Of a stretch of 64,000 nucleotides of DNA, positions 42,489 through 52,437 are shown piece by piece. Both the position numbers and the translations under genes were made by a program. The notes under the pieces are model-generated. The model did not search any database. It worked only from the letters and a program-made list of their open reading frames with translations, and had not been told where the DNA came from. Source of the DNA: Firm-13 sp037143795 (lineage in GTDB: Bacteria > Bacillota > Clostridia > Saccharofermentanales > Saccharofermentanaceae); NCBI GenBank assembly GCA_037143795.1, contig JBAWXZ010000008.1:1-64000 (forward strand), written 5' to 3'. Position 1 is the first letter of the stretch. Each line of letters opens with the position of its first letter.

Positions 42489-44495
42489 CTAACGGATAAT
42501 CCAGGATCCCAGCTGATACACTGCAAATGCTGCAACCCATGCAATGGCTGTCTGATAGACAACAAGCCCCACGGCAATCCACCGGCTGTGCATTTCGCGG
42601 CTGATTGCACTGACAGCTGCCACGCAAGGCGTGTACAGGAGTGTAAATACCAGGAAAGAATATGCCGCAAGGGGTGTAAAGATCACAGTCAGGGCCGCCG
42701 GAAGTCCGGATGTACCTGCACCGGATAGAACAGCCAATGTGCTGATCACTGCTTCCTTTGCTGCAAAGCCTGTCAGAAGGGCGGTTGACGCACGCCAGTC
42801 GGCAAATCCTATCGGAGCAAAAACCGGAGCAATAAATTTGCCTATGGCTGCCAGCATACTGCCGGCGCTGTCGGCCACAACATTCATCCGTATATCAAAT
42901 GTCTGCAGAAACCAAATAATAAGGGACGCAACAAAAATAACGGTAAATGCCCGGGTCAGGAAATCCCTGGTTTTCCCCCACAGAAGAAGAACCACCGTTT
43001 TCAGACTGGGAAACCGGTAATTCGGAAGCTCCATGACAAAGGGAACCGGCTTCCCTCTAAAAGCAGTCGCCTTCAGTACCAGCCCCGTGATAATCGCAGC
43101 AGCCATCCCAAGCACATAAAGAGAAATCATTACAAGAGCTGCGTGTTTCGGGAAAAATGCCATACTGAATATTCCATATATCGGCAGCTTGGCGCTGCAG
43201 CTCATAAACGGAACCAGAAGAATTGTCATCTTGCGGTCACGTTCACTTGACAAAGTCCTGGCCGACATTACAGCCGGTACCGTACACCCGAAGCCAATCA
43301 GCATAGGGACAAAACTTCTTCCGGAAAGTCCGATTTTCCGAAGAAGCTTATCCATGACAAAAGCTACCCTTGCCATATAACCGCTGTCTTCAAGAATTGA
43401 CAGGAAAAAGAAGAGCACTGTTATTGTTGGTACAAAGGATAGCACACTGCCGACACCTGCAAAAACACCGTCGACCAAAAGAGATATGACAACAGGATTT
43501 ACTCCGGCCGAAATCAGTGCAGACTGGACCGCAACGCCGAGCAAAGAAATTCCGCTCCCCAGAATACCGCTCAGGAACGATCCGATTACCCCGAACGTGA
43601 GCCAGAATACCAGCGCCATTATCACGAGAAAAATTGGAATTGCGAGATACTTATTCGTAAGAATATTGTCAATATTAATACTGCGCTGATGCTGCCTGCT
43701 GACTTCAGGCTTCACAACCGTATCTGCCACCAGCCTGTCAATAAATGAATACCGCATATCCGCAATAGCCGCCTTGCGGTCCGTATCAAGTTCTGCCTCC
43801 ATCTCTTTGACCGAATGTTCAATTGTCTCTATCTCATTTCCGGATAGTTTCAGTTCTTCTATAATCGGCTGGTCGCCTTCTGCAATTTTGGTTGCTGCAA
43901 AATGCGCGGATACACCTGCCCGTTCAGCGTGATCTTCCACCAGATGTGTAATGGCATGAATGGTACGATGAACCGGACCACTGCAAAAATCCACACGGGA
44001 GGGCTTCCTTTTATCCTCAAAAGTACGGATAGCAATCTCAATGAGTTCGTCAACGCCTTCATTCCTGCTGGCTGATATGGGAATTACAGGCACCCCCAGT
44101 TCAGCCTGCATTTGTTCAATCCTGATTGTGCCGCCGTTCGCCCTTACTTCATCCATCATATTCAAGGCGATAACCATTGGAATATTCAGGGAAATGAGCT
44201 GCAGGGACAAATACAGATTGCGTTCTATATTACTGGCATCCACAATATTGATAATGCCGTCCGGTCGTTGTCTGGTGATAAAGTCACGGGTAACAATTTC
44301 TTCATTGGAATAAGGCGACAGGGAATATATACCCGGAAGGTCAACAACGGTAATTCCCTTATGCCCCCGGATCGCACCCTCCTTGCGTTCAACCGTTACA
44401 CCGGGAAAATTGCCGACATGCTGATTGGATCCGGTAAGCTGGTTGAACAGGGTTGTTTTTCCGGAATTCTGATTTCCGGCCAGAGCAAAAACCAT
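42489..44495 (-). CDS. feoB: Ferrous iron transport protein B (FeoB)
   Basis: This is a 668-residue protein. The N-terminal G-protein domain has GNQNSGKTTLFNQLTG (G1), DLPGIYSLSPYS (G3) and NMMD (G4); the transmembrane region has gate helices with SCSAKLPIYG and the two Gate motifs. It is a GTP-dependent membrane importer of Fe(II). The gene begins 3 nt after feoA, and the two are co-transcribed from the promoter around 44800-44860. The C-terminal part has CVAAVSAI, typical of the core. Confidence 0.97.
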   Translation of the reverse strand: MVFALAGNQNSGKTTLFNQLTGSNQHVGNFPGVTVERKEGAIRGHKGITVVDLPGIYSLSPYSNEEIVTRDFITRQRPDGIINIVDASNIERNLYLSLQLISLNIPMVIALNMMDEVRANGGTIRIEQMQAELGVPVIPISASRNEGVDELIEIAIRTFEDKRKPSRVDFCSGPVHRTIHAITHLVEDHAERAGVSAHFAATKIAEGDQPIIEELKLSGNEIETIEHSVKEMEAELDTDRKAAIADMRYSFIDRLVADTVVKPEVSRQHQRSINIDNILTNKYLAIPIFLVIMALVFWLTFGVIGSFLSGILGSGISLLGVAVQSALISAGVNPVVISLLVDGVFAGVGSVLSFVPTITVLFFFLSILEDSGYMARVAFVMDKLLRKIGLSGRSFVPMLIGFGCTVPAVMSARTLSSERDRKMTILLVPFMSCSAKLPIYGIFSMAFFPKHAALVMISLYVLGMAAAIITGLVLKATAFRGKPVPFVMELPNYRFPSLKTVVLLLWGKTRDFLTRAFTVIFVASLIIWFLQTFDIRMNVVADSAGSMLAAIGKFIAPVFAPIGFADWRASTALLTGFAAKEAVISTLAVLSGAGTSGLPAALTVIFTPLAAYSFLVFTLLYTPCVAAVSAISREMHSRWIAVGLVVYQTAIAWVAAFAVYQLGSWIIR

Positions 44496-44498
44496 ACT

Positions 44499-44726
44499 CT
44501 AGTCCACCCTCTCCACTTCAATGTTCCTGGCATCATCCATGCGGAGTGTCAGCTCATAGCTGCGGAGCGTCAATTCAATCGGATCCCCCATAGGGGCTGT
44601 CTTTCGAATCATAACCGTCGTCCGGGGTGTCAGTCCCATATCAAGAAGTCTGTCACGCAATGCTCCGTGGCCATTGACTGCCAGTATTTTTGCTTTGTTA
44701 CCGATTCCCAATTCGCATAGCGTCAT
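44499..44726 (-). CDS. feoA: Ferrous iron transport protein A (FeoA)
   Basis: This is a 75-residue SH3-like protein: LCELGIGNKAKILAVNGHGALRDRLLDMGLTPRTTVMIRKTAPMGDPIELTLRSYELTLRMDDARNIEVE, the FeoA signature. It is a cytoplasmic partner that helps FeoB. CAGGAG lies 8 nt upstream. It is the first gene of feoAB. Confidence 0.97.
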   Translation of the reverse strand: MTLCELGIGNKAKILAVNGHGALRDRLLDMGLTPRTTVMIRKTAPMGDPIELTLRSYELTLRMDDARNIEVERVD

Positions 44727-44808
44727 AATATTATCTCCTGCTTTATGTCTTCATCACTTCTGTCAGCTTAGCTGAGGTTTCCTTTGCCCCGTCAATTGCG
44801 CGGGAAAA

Positions 44809-44858
44809 GTTAGACTCGACTAATTCTTATTTAATCATATAAGTTAGACGAGGCAAAC
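44809..44858 (-). promoter_or_regulatory. Possible metalloregulator operators upstream of feoAB
   Basis: GTTAGACTCGACTAA (44809-44823) is an imperfect dyad TTAG...CTAA, and GTTAGACGAGGCAAAC (44843-44858) is a related copy 20 nt further upstream. Both resemble DtxR/MntR/IdeR-type sites (TTAGG..CTAA), known to control feoAB in low-GC bacteria when iron is plentiful. This is a pattern reading only; no regulator gene was found in the window. Confidence 0.45.
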
Positions 44859-44915
44859 ACAATAGGCAAATTGAAAAAAGATACACAAATCGAGTGATAA
44901 ATATATCCTCCCACT

Positions 44916-44940
44916 TTACGCTCGCTAGCTGTAAGCGTAA
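44916..44940 (+). promoter_or_regulatory. Inverted repeat upstream of the GH13 operon
   Basis: TTACGCT (44916-44922) and AGCGTAA (44934-44940) form a dyad with an 11-nt centre 54 nt before the GH13 start. It could be an operator for a sugar regulator; no consensus promoter is clearly visible. The rest of 44727-44994 holds the two divergent promoters and no gene. Confidence 0.4.
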
Positions 44941-44994
44941 GATATAGAGGAATATTGTTCTTAACTGTAATGTTGCCGGCGGAGGTGGTTTGGG

Positions 44995-46617
44995 ATGTCA
45001 AATTGGTGGCAGGATCGAGTCGTCTATCAGATCTACCCCCGAAGCTTTCAGGATACGAACGGTGACGGAATCGGTGATATTCCGGGAATTATATCCCGTC
45101 TTCCTGAGCTCAGTGAGCTGGGCGTCGGCATTCTGTGGCTCTCCCCTGTATATTGTTCACCTGACGATGACAATGGATATGATATAAGTGACTACCGCAG
45201 CATACAGCCTGCTTTTGGCACGATGGCAGATATGGACGACCTTATTGCACAAGCCGGCAAACTTGATATCAAAGTGGTGATGGATCTGGTCATCAACCAT
45301 ACTTCTGACGAACATGAATGGTTTCAAAAGAGCCGGGACCCGAAAAGTCCTTATCGTAACTATTACATCTGGCGGCCCGCAGTAAATGGCGGCCTGCCGA
45401 ATAACTGGACCAGTTTTTTTGCGGAGGATTGTTGGGAATACGATAAATCAAGCGGTGAATACTATCTGCATCTTTTTTCCAAAAAACAGCCCGATCTCAA
45501 TTACCATAACCCGGCTGTCCTCGTGGAAGTTGAGAATATCATGCGTTTCTGGCTTGATAAAGGAGTCTCGGGCTTCCGCTGTGATGTTATAAATATTCTT
45601 TACAAGGCTTCCCTCGACGACGGCACAAAGAAGATGATCCTGACCGGCAGCGAGCATTACATATCACGAAACGGAACACATGAGGTGCTGCGGCGTCTGC
45701 GCAGGGATGTACTCGACCACTATGACTGCTTTACCGTAGGGGAGACAGTATTTGTAACTCCGGCCATGGCACGCGACCTTTGTGACAGGAGCCGCGGCGA
45801 GCTTGATATGGTTTTTTCTTTTGAACATATGGAGACCGATCAATACATTGTAAAATGGTTCAAGCGGCGGTTCCGGGCCGGCCGTTTTGCAAAAGTCATA
45901 ACAAAGTGGCAGGGTGCGCTCGAGTGGAACGCGAATTATTTTGAGAATCATGACCAGCCAAGAAGCGTATCACGGTTTGGCAATGACACGGAATACTGGA
46001 AGGAATCCGCCAAAATGCTGGCCGTCTGCCTGCTTTCACTTCGCGGCACGCCTTACATTTTCCAGGGGCAGGAGATCGGAATGACTAATTTTGATTTCAA
46101 GTCGATGGATGAAATAAGGGACATCGAATCCCATAATGTATACCGCCTGCTCAGGCACATGCATTTCCCCAGGAGCCTTTGCTGGAACATTATCCGTGTT
46201 ACAAGCAGGGACAACGCCCGCACCCCCATGCAGTGGAGCAATTCCGTGAATGCCGGGTTTACTGCAGGCACGCCCTGGCTCGGCATCAATCAGAATTACC
46301 GCAGAATCAATGTGTATGATCAGAGGAAGGATTCCTCCTCAATACGGAAATTTTACCAGAAAATGATCGCCGTGCGAGGGCAAAGCGACACCCTCAAATA
46401 CGGAACATTTCATGCTCTTCATACAACCAACCGCCTCTTTGCCTTTGAGCGCGAATACGGCGGGGAGAAGCTGACAGTGCTTCTGAGCTTTTCCCCAAAA
46501 AAGCAGAAGGCGGCCTGCCCGGGAAGTGTATTGATCACAAGCTCGGGACGTACAGCGTATGACGGGATCCTGGCGCCTTATGAAGCCGTTGTTCTGAAAA
46601 GCGAGGTGAAGGCATGA
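44995..46617 (+). CDS. GH13 alpha-glucosidase, probable oligo-1,6-glucosidase/dextran glucosidase
   Basis: This is a 540-residue enzyme with the GH13 barrel. Conserved regions are VVMDLVINHTS (about 94-104), the nucleophile in GFRCDVIN (Asp197), the acid in TVGETVF (Glu250) and FENHDQPR (Asp320). The residue after the nucleophile is Val198; in oligo-1,6-glucosidases valine goes with alpha-1,6 specificity, and threonine in this position with alpha-1,4 maltases. So isomaltose or isomaltooligosaccharides are likely substrates. No signal peptide: cytoplasmic. It is first of three genes and overlaps the GH36 gene by 4 nt (ATGA). Confidence 0.93.
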   Translation: MSNWWQDRVVYQIYPRSFQDTNGDGIGDIPGIISRLPELSELGVGILWLSPVYCSPDDDNGYDISDYRSIQPAFGTMADMDDLIAQAGKLDIKVVMDLVINHTSDEHEWFQKSRDPKSPYRNYYIWRPAVNGGLPNNWTSFFAEDCWEYDKSSGEYYLHLFSKKQPDLNYHNPAVLVEVENIMRFWLDKGVSGFRCDVINILYKASLDDGTKKMILTGSEHYISRNGTHEVLRRLRRDVLDHYDCFTVGETVFVTPAMARDLCDRSRGELDMVFSFEHMETDQYIVKWFKRRFRAGRFAKVITKWQGALEWNANYFENHDQPRSVSRFGNDTEYWKESAKMLAVCLLSLRGTPYIFQGQEIGMTNFDFKSMDEIRDIESHNVYRLLRHMHFPRSLCWNIIRVTSRDNARTPMQWSNSVNAGFTAGTPWLGINQNYRRINVYDQRKDSSSIRKFYQKMIAVRGQSDTLKYGTFHALHTTNRLFAFEREYGGEKLTVLLSFSPKKQKAACPGSVLITSSGRTAYDGILAPYEAVVLKSEVKA

Positions 46618-48947
46618 TTTCATACACGGACGGGATCTTTCGACTGGATACGCAAAATACAAGTTATCTTTTCCGGGTGACTGCATTCGGCCATCTGGAG
46701 GCCATTCATTACGGTGAGCTCCTCCATGATCAGAACCTTGAGGCCATTTTGCTGAAACATACGGCAATGGTCGGAAGCACTGTTGCCTATGATGCGTCGG
46801 ATCCGCTTTATTCCCTGGACACGCTTTCCCTCGAGTGGTCCGGAATCGGAAAAGGCGATTACCGCCACGCCCCTGCCGAGATCCGCATGCCGGACGGTTC
46901 ATTTGTTACGGATTTCAAATACGCAGGGCACAGAATCACGGATGGCTGCATCACAATGACAACTCTTCCCTCGTCTTACGGTGAACCGGCCGATTGCCGG
47001 ACACTTGAGATCACCATGACGGACACACCGGGAAATGTGACGCTTCTGATGTACTATACTGTCTTTCCCGGGACGGATGTCATCTCGCGACGTGTAGTCC
47101 TTGAGAATCACAACGTTAAGCCTCTTGTAATAAGAAGCATCATGAGTATGATGATCGATCTTCCCAACCGGAATTATTCGCTTATGACTTTTCATGGCGG
47201 CTGGATCAAGGAAGCCCACAGGCAGGAGCGGACGCTTCAGTATGGTCTGTTTGTTAACGAAAGTACTACAGGGGCATCGAGCAACCGCCATAATCCGGGG
47301 TTTCTTCTTGCCGAACAAGGGGCGACGGAGAGCAGCGGACGCGTGTACGGATTCAATCTGGTTTACAGCGGCAATCATTACGAGGGCATAGAGCTGAGCA
47401 ATCAGGATCTTGTCCGTGTTATGACCGGCATCAATCCGCACTGTTTTGAATGGCCCCTTGCCATGGGAGAACGGTTTGAATCCCCTGAAGCGATCATGAC
47501 TTTCAGTGATCAGGGGTATAACGGCATGAGCGGACATTTTCACGACTTTATTAACGGGCATATTGTACGCGGCGACTGGAAAGGCAGGGAACGGCCTGTT
47601 CTTTTGAATAACTGGGAGGCCCATTTTTTCTCTTTCAACCAATCCAAACTAATGCGGCTGGCTAAAAGGGCAAAACGTCTCGGAGTTGAACTGTTCGTCC
47701 TCGACGACGGATGGTTCGGCCAAAGAAACAGCGATAATGCAGGTCTTGGCGATTATACAGTCAACCGGAAAAAACTTCCGGGCGGTCTTGCCGAATTCGC
47801 GCAGAAAATCAATCGTCTCGGTATGAAGTTCGGACTTTGGTTTGAGCCGGAAATGGTCAATCCCGACAGCGATCTGTTCCGGGCACATCCCGAATATGCT
47901 GTCCGGATCCCCGGGCGTGAGCCTTCCCAGGGCCGCAATCAGCTCGTCCTGGATCTTTGTAATCCGAAGGTCCGCGATTACATTGTGGAGTCCGTCAGGG
48001 GCATCCTGACCCAGGCAGACATCTCCTATGTCAAATGGGACATGAACCGGCACATGAGTGATATGTATTCTCCCAGTCTTTCGAATCAGGGAGAGTTCTT
48101 CCATCGTTACATGATCGGGCTCTATGATATTCTGAACCGCGTTTTCAAAGATCAGCCGCAGATTCTTCTGGAGAGCTGTTCAAGCGGAGGCAACCGCTTC
48201 GATCTTGGCATGCTGTGTTATTCACCGCAGATATGGGCGTCGGACGACACCGACCCGATAGAACGCCTGGAAATTCAAAAAGGACTTTCCTACCTGTATC
48301 CGCTGTCAACTATGGGCGCACATGTATCAAGCGCCCCGCATCAGCAGACGCTCCGCCCCACTGCTCTGTCGACCCGGTTCAACGTCGCAAGCTTCGGTTG
48401 CCTCGGTTATGAACTCGACCTCAAATACCTTTCGCACATGGAAAAGCGTGAGATCAGGGAACAGATCTCCTTTTACAAGGATCATCGGAAAACAATGCAG
48501 TTCGGCCGGTTTTACAGACTCGATCCGCAGAAGGCCAACAAACAGCATTGGCAGACCGTCGCGAAGGACGGACAGGAATCGGTTGCCGGATTTTTCCAGA
48601 CGCAGTCTGCAGCCGGCGAGGGATTTGATTATCTTCCGCTCACAGGTCTCGATGCAAATTCCAAATATACAGTCCGGACGCGCCCGCAGCCTCTCTACGT
48701 GAAGCGTTTCGGAGGACTTATCAATCATATTCTTCCCTTTCACATACACCCGGACGGACTTCTGGTCAATCTTCTGAACAAATTCTACACGCTGACGGAC
48801 TGTGTTGAAGAATACGAGGGTTACGGGGATCTTCTGCAGTCCGGCGTAAAGCTGAACAGCCAGTTTATAGGAAGTTATTACAATTCCCGGACAAGGCTTC
48901 TGGGAGATTTCGGTTCCAGCCTGTATGTCATCCGCCGCGAAAGCTAA
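46614..48947 (+). CDS. GH36 alpha-galactosidase
   Basis: This is a 777-residue enzyme. An N-terminal beta-sandwich domain is followed by the TIM barrel with ELFVLDDGWFGQRNSD, YVKWDMNRH (nucleophile Asp476) and ASDDTD (acid Asp544), and a C-terminal beta domain. It releases galactose from alpha-1,6-galactosides such as melibiose and raffinose. It lacks a signal peptide. The start overlaps the GH13 stop and has GGTGAAGG just upstream. The order with a GPH symporter suggests uptake of a galactoside and intracellular cleavage. Confidence 0.95.
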   Translation: MISYTDGIFRLDTQNTSYLFRVTAFGHLEAIHYGELLHDQNLEAILLKHTAMVGSTVAYDASDPLYSLDTLSLEWSGIGKGDYRHAPAEIRMPDGSFVTDFKYAGHRITDGCITMTTLPSSYGEPADCRTLEITMTDTPGNVTLLMYYTVFPGTDVISRRVVLENHNVKPLVIRSIMSMMIDLPNRNYSLMTFHGGWIKEAHRQERTLQYGLFVNESTTGASSNRHNPGFLLAEQGATESSGRVYGFNLVYSGNHYEGIELSNQDLVRVMTGINPHCFEWPLAMGERFESPEAIMTFSDQGYNGMSGHFHDFINGHIVRGDWKGRERPVLLNNWEAHFFSFNQSKLMRLAKRAKRLGVELFVLDDGWFGQRNSDNAGLGDYTVNRKKLPGGLAEFAQKINRLGMKFGLWFEPEMVNPDSDLFRAHPEYAVRIPGREPSQGRNQLVLDLCNPKVRDYIVESVRGILTQADISYVKWDMNRHMSDMYSPSLSNQGEFFHRYMIGLYDILNRVFKDQPQILLESCSSGGNRFDLGMLCYSPQIWASDDTDPIERLEIQKGLSYLYPLSTMGAHVSSAPHQQTLRPTALSTRFNVASFGCLGYELDLKYLSHMEKREIREQISFYKDHRKTMQFGRFYRLDPQKANKQHWQTVAKDGQESVAGFFQTQSAAGEGFDYLPLTGLDANSKYTVRTRPQPLYVKRFGGLINHILPFHIHPDGLLVNLLNKFYTLTDCVEEYEGYGDLLQSGVKLNSQFIGSYYNSRTRLLGDFGSSLYVIRRES

Positions 48948-48978
48948 CTCTGACCGCACGCCAAAGGAGGCAGCGCTT

Positions 48979-50463
48979 ATGAAGGATCCTTACGCAACCC
49001 GCAACCAGTTCGCATTTAGCCTGGGAACCATTGGAAGGGACATGCTCTATACCCTCATCAGCATGTATCTTACTTTCTATCTGACGGATGTACTGAATTT
49101 ACCTGATTCCACTTTTATCGGAGCCGGAATTATTATGTTGATTATTCGTATTTATGATGGATTTAACGATCCGTTTATGGGCTATATTGTTGATAATACA
49201 AGGAGCCGCTTTGGAAAATTCAAGCCGTGGATCGCAATTGGCGCTCTTTCATCAGCCATATTAACGATTTTATTTTTCTCAGACTTCGGACTGACAGGCC
49301 CTGCATACCTCGTCTCATTCGCAGTCATCTATGTCTTTTGGGAAGTAGCCTTTACAGCCAATGATATTGCATACTGGTCCATGCTCCCGGCTTTGTCTAT
49401 AGACCAGAAGGTCCGGGAAAAGATCGGTGCCTCTGCAAGAATCTGCGCCGATATCGGAATGTTTGCAGTAGTCGTAGCAGTTGTACCGGTTACCAAGGCG
49501 CTCGGTGCTTCAACCGGCAGCCTTCAGAATGGATTTTTTCTCTTTGCCGTTATCATATGTGTGTTTATGATCGTGGGACAGTGCATCACGCTCTTTGGGG
49601 TAAAAGAGCAAAAAGAAATCTTTAAGGAGGAGGAACATACAACACTGCGTGATATGTTACACGCTATTATAAAAAATGATCAGCTTCTGTACCTTGCACT
49701 TTCCATGGCTCTGTTTATGATTGGCTACACTACCACTGCATCTTTCGGTCTGTATTTCTTTAAATATGCCTATAAAGACGAAGGTATGTATTCAGTATTT
49801 GCCATTGTTCTCGCTGTCTCCCAGATCACAGCACTTGCTGTCTTCCCCCTCTTCAGCAAGAGGTTCACGCGCAGGCAATTGTATTTGGCTGCGACGATTC
49901 TTGTTGTCGTCGGATACATAATATTCTTTTTTTCACCTATGAACATGCTTTTCATAGGACCAGCGGTAGTTCTTCTTTTCGTCGGGGAAGCTTTTATTCA
50001 GATCCTGATGCTCGTATTCCTTACTGATACAATTGAGTACGGCCAGTGGAAGCTCGGCAGGAGAAACGACAGCGTCACTTTCTCCGTCCAGCCTTTTATC
50101 AACAAAATCGGCGGTGCGGTCGCTAATGGAATCGTCAGTTTAACGGTTGTGATTGCTGGAATAAACGCCGCAAAGACACCGGAAGATGTTACCAACGAGG
50201 GGCTTCTGATTATGAAATCTGCTATGCTTATTCTCCCCCTTCTCTTTATTGTTGCCGGATTCCTTGTATATCGTGCCAAATTCAAGATTGATAAGGAAAT
50301 GTTTGACAAAATAGTCGGGGAACTCAAAGAGCGCGGCGACATACTTGATCGGGGGATTGGAACCGAAAGTGAAAATGCTTCCGTGTTTTCAGGCAGAGTA
50401 GTTCCGGGAAGCGTGCAGGCAAAACCCAATAGATCATTTGATGATAAGAAGGATATAAAATAA
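48979..50463 (+). CDS. GPH family sugar:cation symporter
   Basis: This is a 494-residue protein with about twelve hydrophobic segments. The MelB/GPH family motif IYDGFNDPFMGYIVDNTRSRFGKFKPWIAIG is near residue 60, and DTIEYGQWKLGRRNDSVTFSVQPFINKIGGAV near residue 350 is the second half equivalent. It takes up a sugar, probably melibiose-like alpha-galactoside or isomalto-oligosaccharide, with Na+ or H+. The start at 48979 has AAAGGAGG 8 nt upstream. It is the third gene of this rightward operon and is followed by a strong terminator. Confidence 0.93.
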   Translation: MKDPYATRNQFAFSLGTIGRDMLYTLISMYLTFYLTDVLNLPDSTFIGAGIIMLIIRIYDGFNDPFMGYIVDNTRSRFGKFKPWIAIGALSSAILTILFFSDFGLTGPAYLVSFAVIYVFWEVAFTANDIAYWSMLPALSIDQKVREKIGASARICADIGMFAVVVAVVPVTKALGASTGSLQNGFFLFAVIICVFMIVGQCITLFGVKEQKEIFKEEEHTTLRDMLHAIIKNDQLLYLALSMALFMIGYTTTASFGLYFFKYAYKDEGMYSVFAIVLAVSQITALAVFPLFSKRFTRRQLYLAATILVVVGYIIFFFSPMNMLFIGPAVVLLFVGEAFIQILMLVFLTDTIEYGQWKLGRRNDSVTFSVQPFINKIGGAVANGIVSLTVVIAGINAAKTPEDVTNEGLLIMKSAMLILPLLFIVAGFLVYRAKFKIDKEMFDKIVGELKERGDILDRGIGTESENASVFSGRVVPGSVQAKPNRSFDDKKDIK

Positions 50464-50491
50464 TCCGTAGTATACTTGATCCCTTGAAAAC

Positions 50492-50531
50492 AACCCGCCC
50501 CCTGCAGGATAATTCCTGCAGGGGGCGGGTT
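50492..50531. terminator. Strong convergent terminator
   Basis: An 18-bp perfect stem (arms 50492-50509 and 50514-50531) with a TAAT loop ends the rightward sugar operon. Only a short pyrimidine-rich stretch (TTTGCTTTG) follows. It lies between the ends of the two opposed sugar operons (50463 and 50601). Confidence 0.8.
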
Positions 50532-50600
50532 TGCTTTGCAAATTGAGCCCATGATTTACCGGCTAAACAAGGCGGCCAGACCGAAAAATATCTGAATTTC

Positions 50601-52427
50601 TCAGACCCGTTTTTCTTTCCGGTTGAAAGAATGGTAAATCGAATAAGCGAGGAATCCCGCACAGGTAGCAAAAGCATCGCCTGAAGTGCTTTCCCCTGTA
50701 TTTTCATCTATACTTTCGCAGGCAATTCCGTTGTCCATATTTGCTTTCAAAAGAATTTCCCTTCCAATATAAGTCCTTCCGCACAGGAGTCCGTTGGCGA
50801 TGCTTAAGACCCACGGATGCGGTGCATGGGGACAGCCGATCTCGGCAATTTTGCAGCCGCTGAAGGAATATGGGTAATCCGGACAACGGATTACATCGAC
50901 AGTGTTCATATATATTTCCGTATCCGCGGGGCAGAAGCCATAAAATGGCAGAAGCTGCAGGCTTCCCGGCGGTTCATCATACACATCCCAGTTTCCGTCA
51001 AGGTCCGCAGACCAGACAAATATTTCTTTCCCGTTATACGTTTGGACACAGTGCTTATAAACAGCGTCTTTCACCGCATCAGCTGCTGTCCGAAGCAAAA
51101 CGATCCTTTCGGGTTTCCAAATATCTTTGTATAGTTCCGATAGGTTGGTGAGCATGCGCCACACAAGAACATTGTCATAAGTAATGTAAGGATAAACCCG
51201 CTCATCATCCGTCGGCTGCAGAAATGTCTCATACAAATCAACAATTGCATGTTTTTTTGTATCAAGCCGCGCAAGTATATATCCAACACCCGATTCCACA
51301 TTTGGATCACGTAGAATATCCCTGTCGCCGGTAACATTTACATAATTGTAGAGGGCAATAGCCGGGGCACACAGTTCATCAAGTTCGAATCCCGGCTCCA
51401 ACAGGGTGCCATCGATATACCGGCTGTGAATACCAATGTTTTTGATCTGCCTTGTAAATACATACATTAGCATTTTTCGTGCATATTCCGGATCCGCCAT
51501 GAGTACGGACGGAAAACTCCACAGCAGACTGTCCCTGTCCCAATATGCCGCACTCACGTAATATCTGGAGCTTCGGGAGGTAGCAAGCACAAGTTCTTCC
51601 GTATCCAGCGTAATACCCGTTGCAAAGAACAGATTGAAAAACATATTCCGGTTAAGAATCCTGTCCAGGCAAACATCTGAAACGGATTTTCTTCTTGCCC
51701 GGAGCCAGTCCCTCGTATGATTAAGCTCCCAGTCAAACGTCTGCCTCATAATTTCTTTTGCTGATGTTGCAGCACTCACTTCTTCAAACCCGACACCTAT
51801 CACGAAATCAAAAATAAGCTTCTGGCTCGGCTCCAGGGAGCTTTCCCTGGAAAAATCGAAAACGGGCGATCCGCTGTCATCGATGCAGTATTCATATTTC
51901 ACATCTTTTTCAAAAACAGGTGCAAAAGAAAAAATGGAGGCTTCACGCCGCAAATCGAAAACCACATTATGGTTCCAGTTGCTCGGATATACATTTTTGT
52001 CTGCCTTCATTTCTTTGCTTTCGTTGATTTCATGCAGTGTTTTTTTCCAGATTCCTTTCAGGCCTGCCTGTATCCTGCGTTTGGTACCTGATATGTTTTT
52101 GACGCATAGCTGATATACAAAACCACGTTCATCAATAGGTGCAAGTATCGTTCCGGTTACTAATATCCCCGGGTCATCCATCGTAAACTGAGGTATCCAA
52201 TCATCCAACAGCCTCCATGAGAGATTTTCCATCGGAATATTCTGACCATCGCAAAACACATACGGCTGAAACAAGGGTGCCTGTTCGTCATCGCCCCGCG
52301 CTTCAATCATCCCTTTGTAACCCATATGAAGAAATGAAAACCCCATGATTGCCGCGTCATTTTCCCTGATTTCGGGAAGAGATATATATTGATTTCCAGT
52401 CGGAATATATTTGGTTTTTGTAGACAT
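50601..52427 (-). CDS. Six-hairpin-type glycoside hydrolase (family uncertain)
   Basis: This is a 608-residue protein. An N-terminal beta-sandwich precedes a helical (alpha/alpha)6 part with YYVSAAYWDRDSLLWSFPSVL, SRYIDGTLLEPGFELDELCAPAIALYNYV and YPYITYDNVLVWRML, a pattern of GH15/GH125-like glycosidases. It lacks a signal peptide. It is the last gene of the leftward operon with the GH66 enzyme (10 nt upstream) and an ABC importer, so it probably acts on the same glucan. The exact GH family and bond are uncertain. Confidence 0.75.
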   Translation of the reverse strand: MSTKTKYIPTGNQYISLPEIRENDAAIMGFSFLHMGYKGMIEARGDDEQAPLFQPYVFCDGQNIPMENLSWRLLDDWIPQFTMDDPGILVTGTILAPIDERGFVYQLCVKNISGTKRRIQAGLKGIWKKTLHEINESKEMKADKNVYPSNWNHNVVFDLRREASIFSFAPVFEKDVKYEYCIDDSGSPVFDFSRESSLEPSQKLIFDFVIGVGFEEVSAATSAKEIMRQTFDWELNHTRDWLRARRKSVSDVCLDRILNRNMFFNLFFATGITLDTEELVLATSRSSRYYVSAAYWDRDSLLWSFPSVLMADPEYARKMLMYVFTRQIKNIGIHSRYIDGTLLEPGFELDELCAPAIALYNYVNVTGDRDILRDPNVESGVGYILARLDTKKHAIVDLYETFLQPTDDERVYPYITYDNVLVWRMLTNLSELYKDIWKPERIVLLRTAADAVKDAVYKHCVQTYNGKEIFVWSADLDGNWDVYDEPPGSLQLLPFYGFCPADTEIYMNTVDVIRCPDYPYSFSGCKIAEIGCPHAPHPWVLSIANGLLCGRTYIGREILLKANMDNGIACESIDENTGESTSGDAFATCAGFLAYSIYHSFNRKEKRV

Positions 52428-52437
52428 ATATGATCTC

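Noticed and set aside
46899..47642. 247-residue minus-strand frame opposite the GH36 gene
   Set aside because: It is antisense to a well-conserved enzyme region, without family motifs or an initiation site.
48327..48959. 210-residue minus-strand frame at the end of GH36
   Set aside because: Antisense shadow; the sense frame carries the conserved GH36 C-terminal region.
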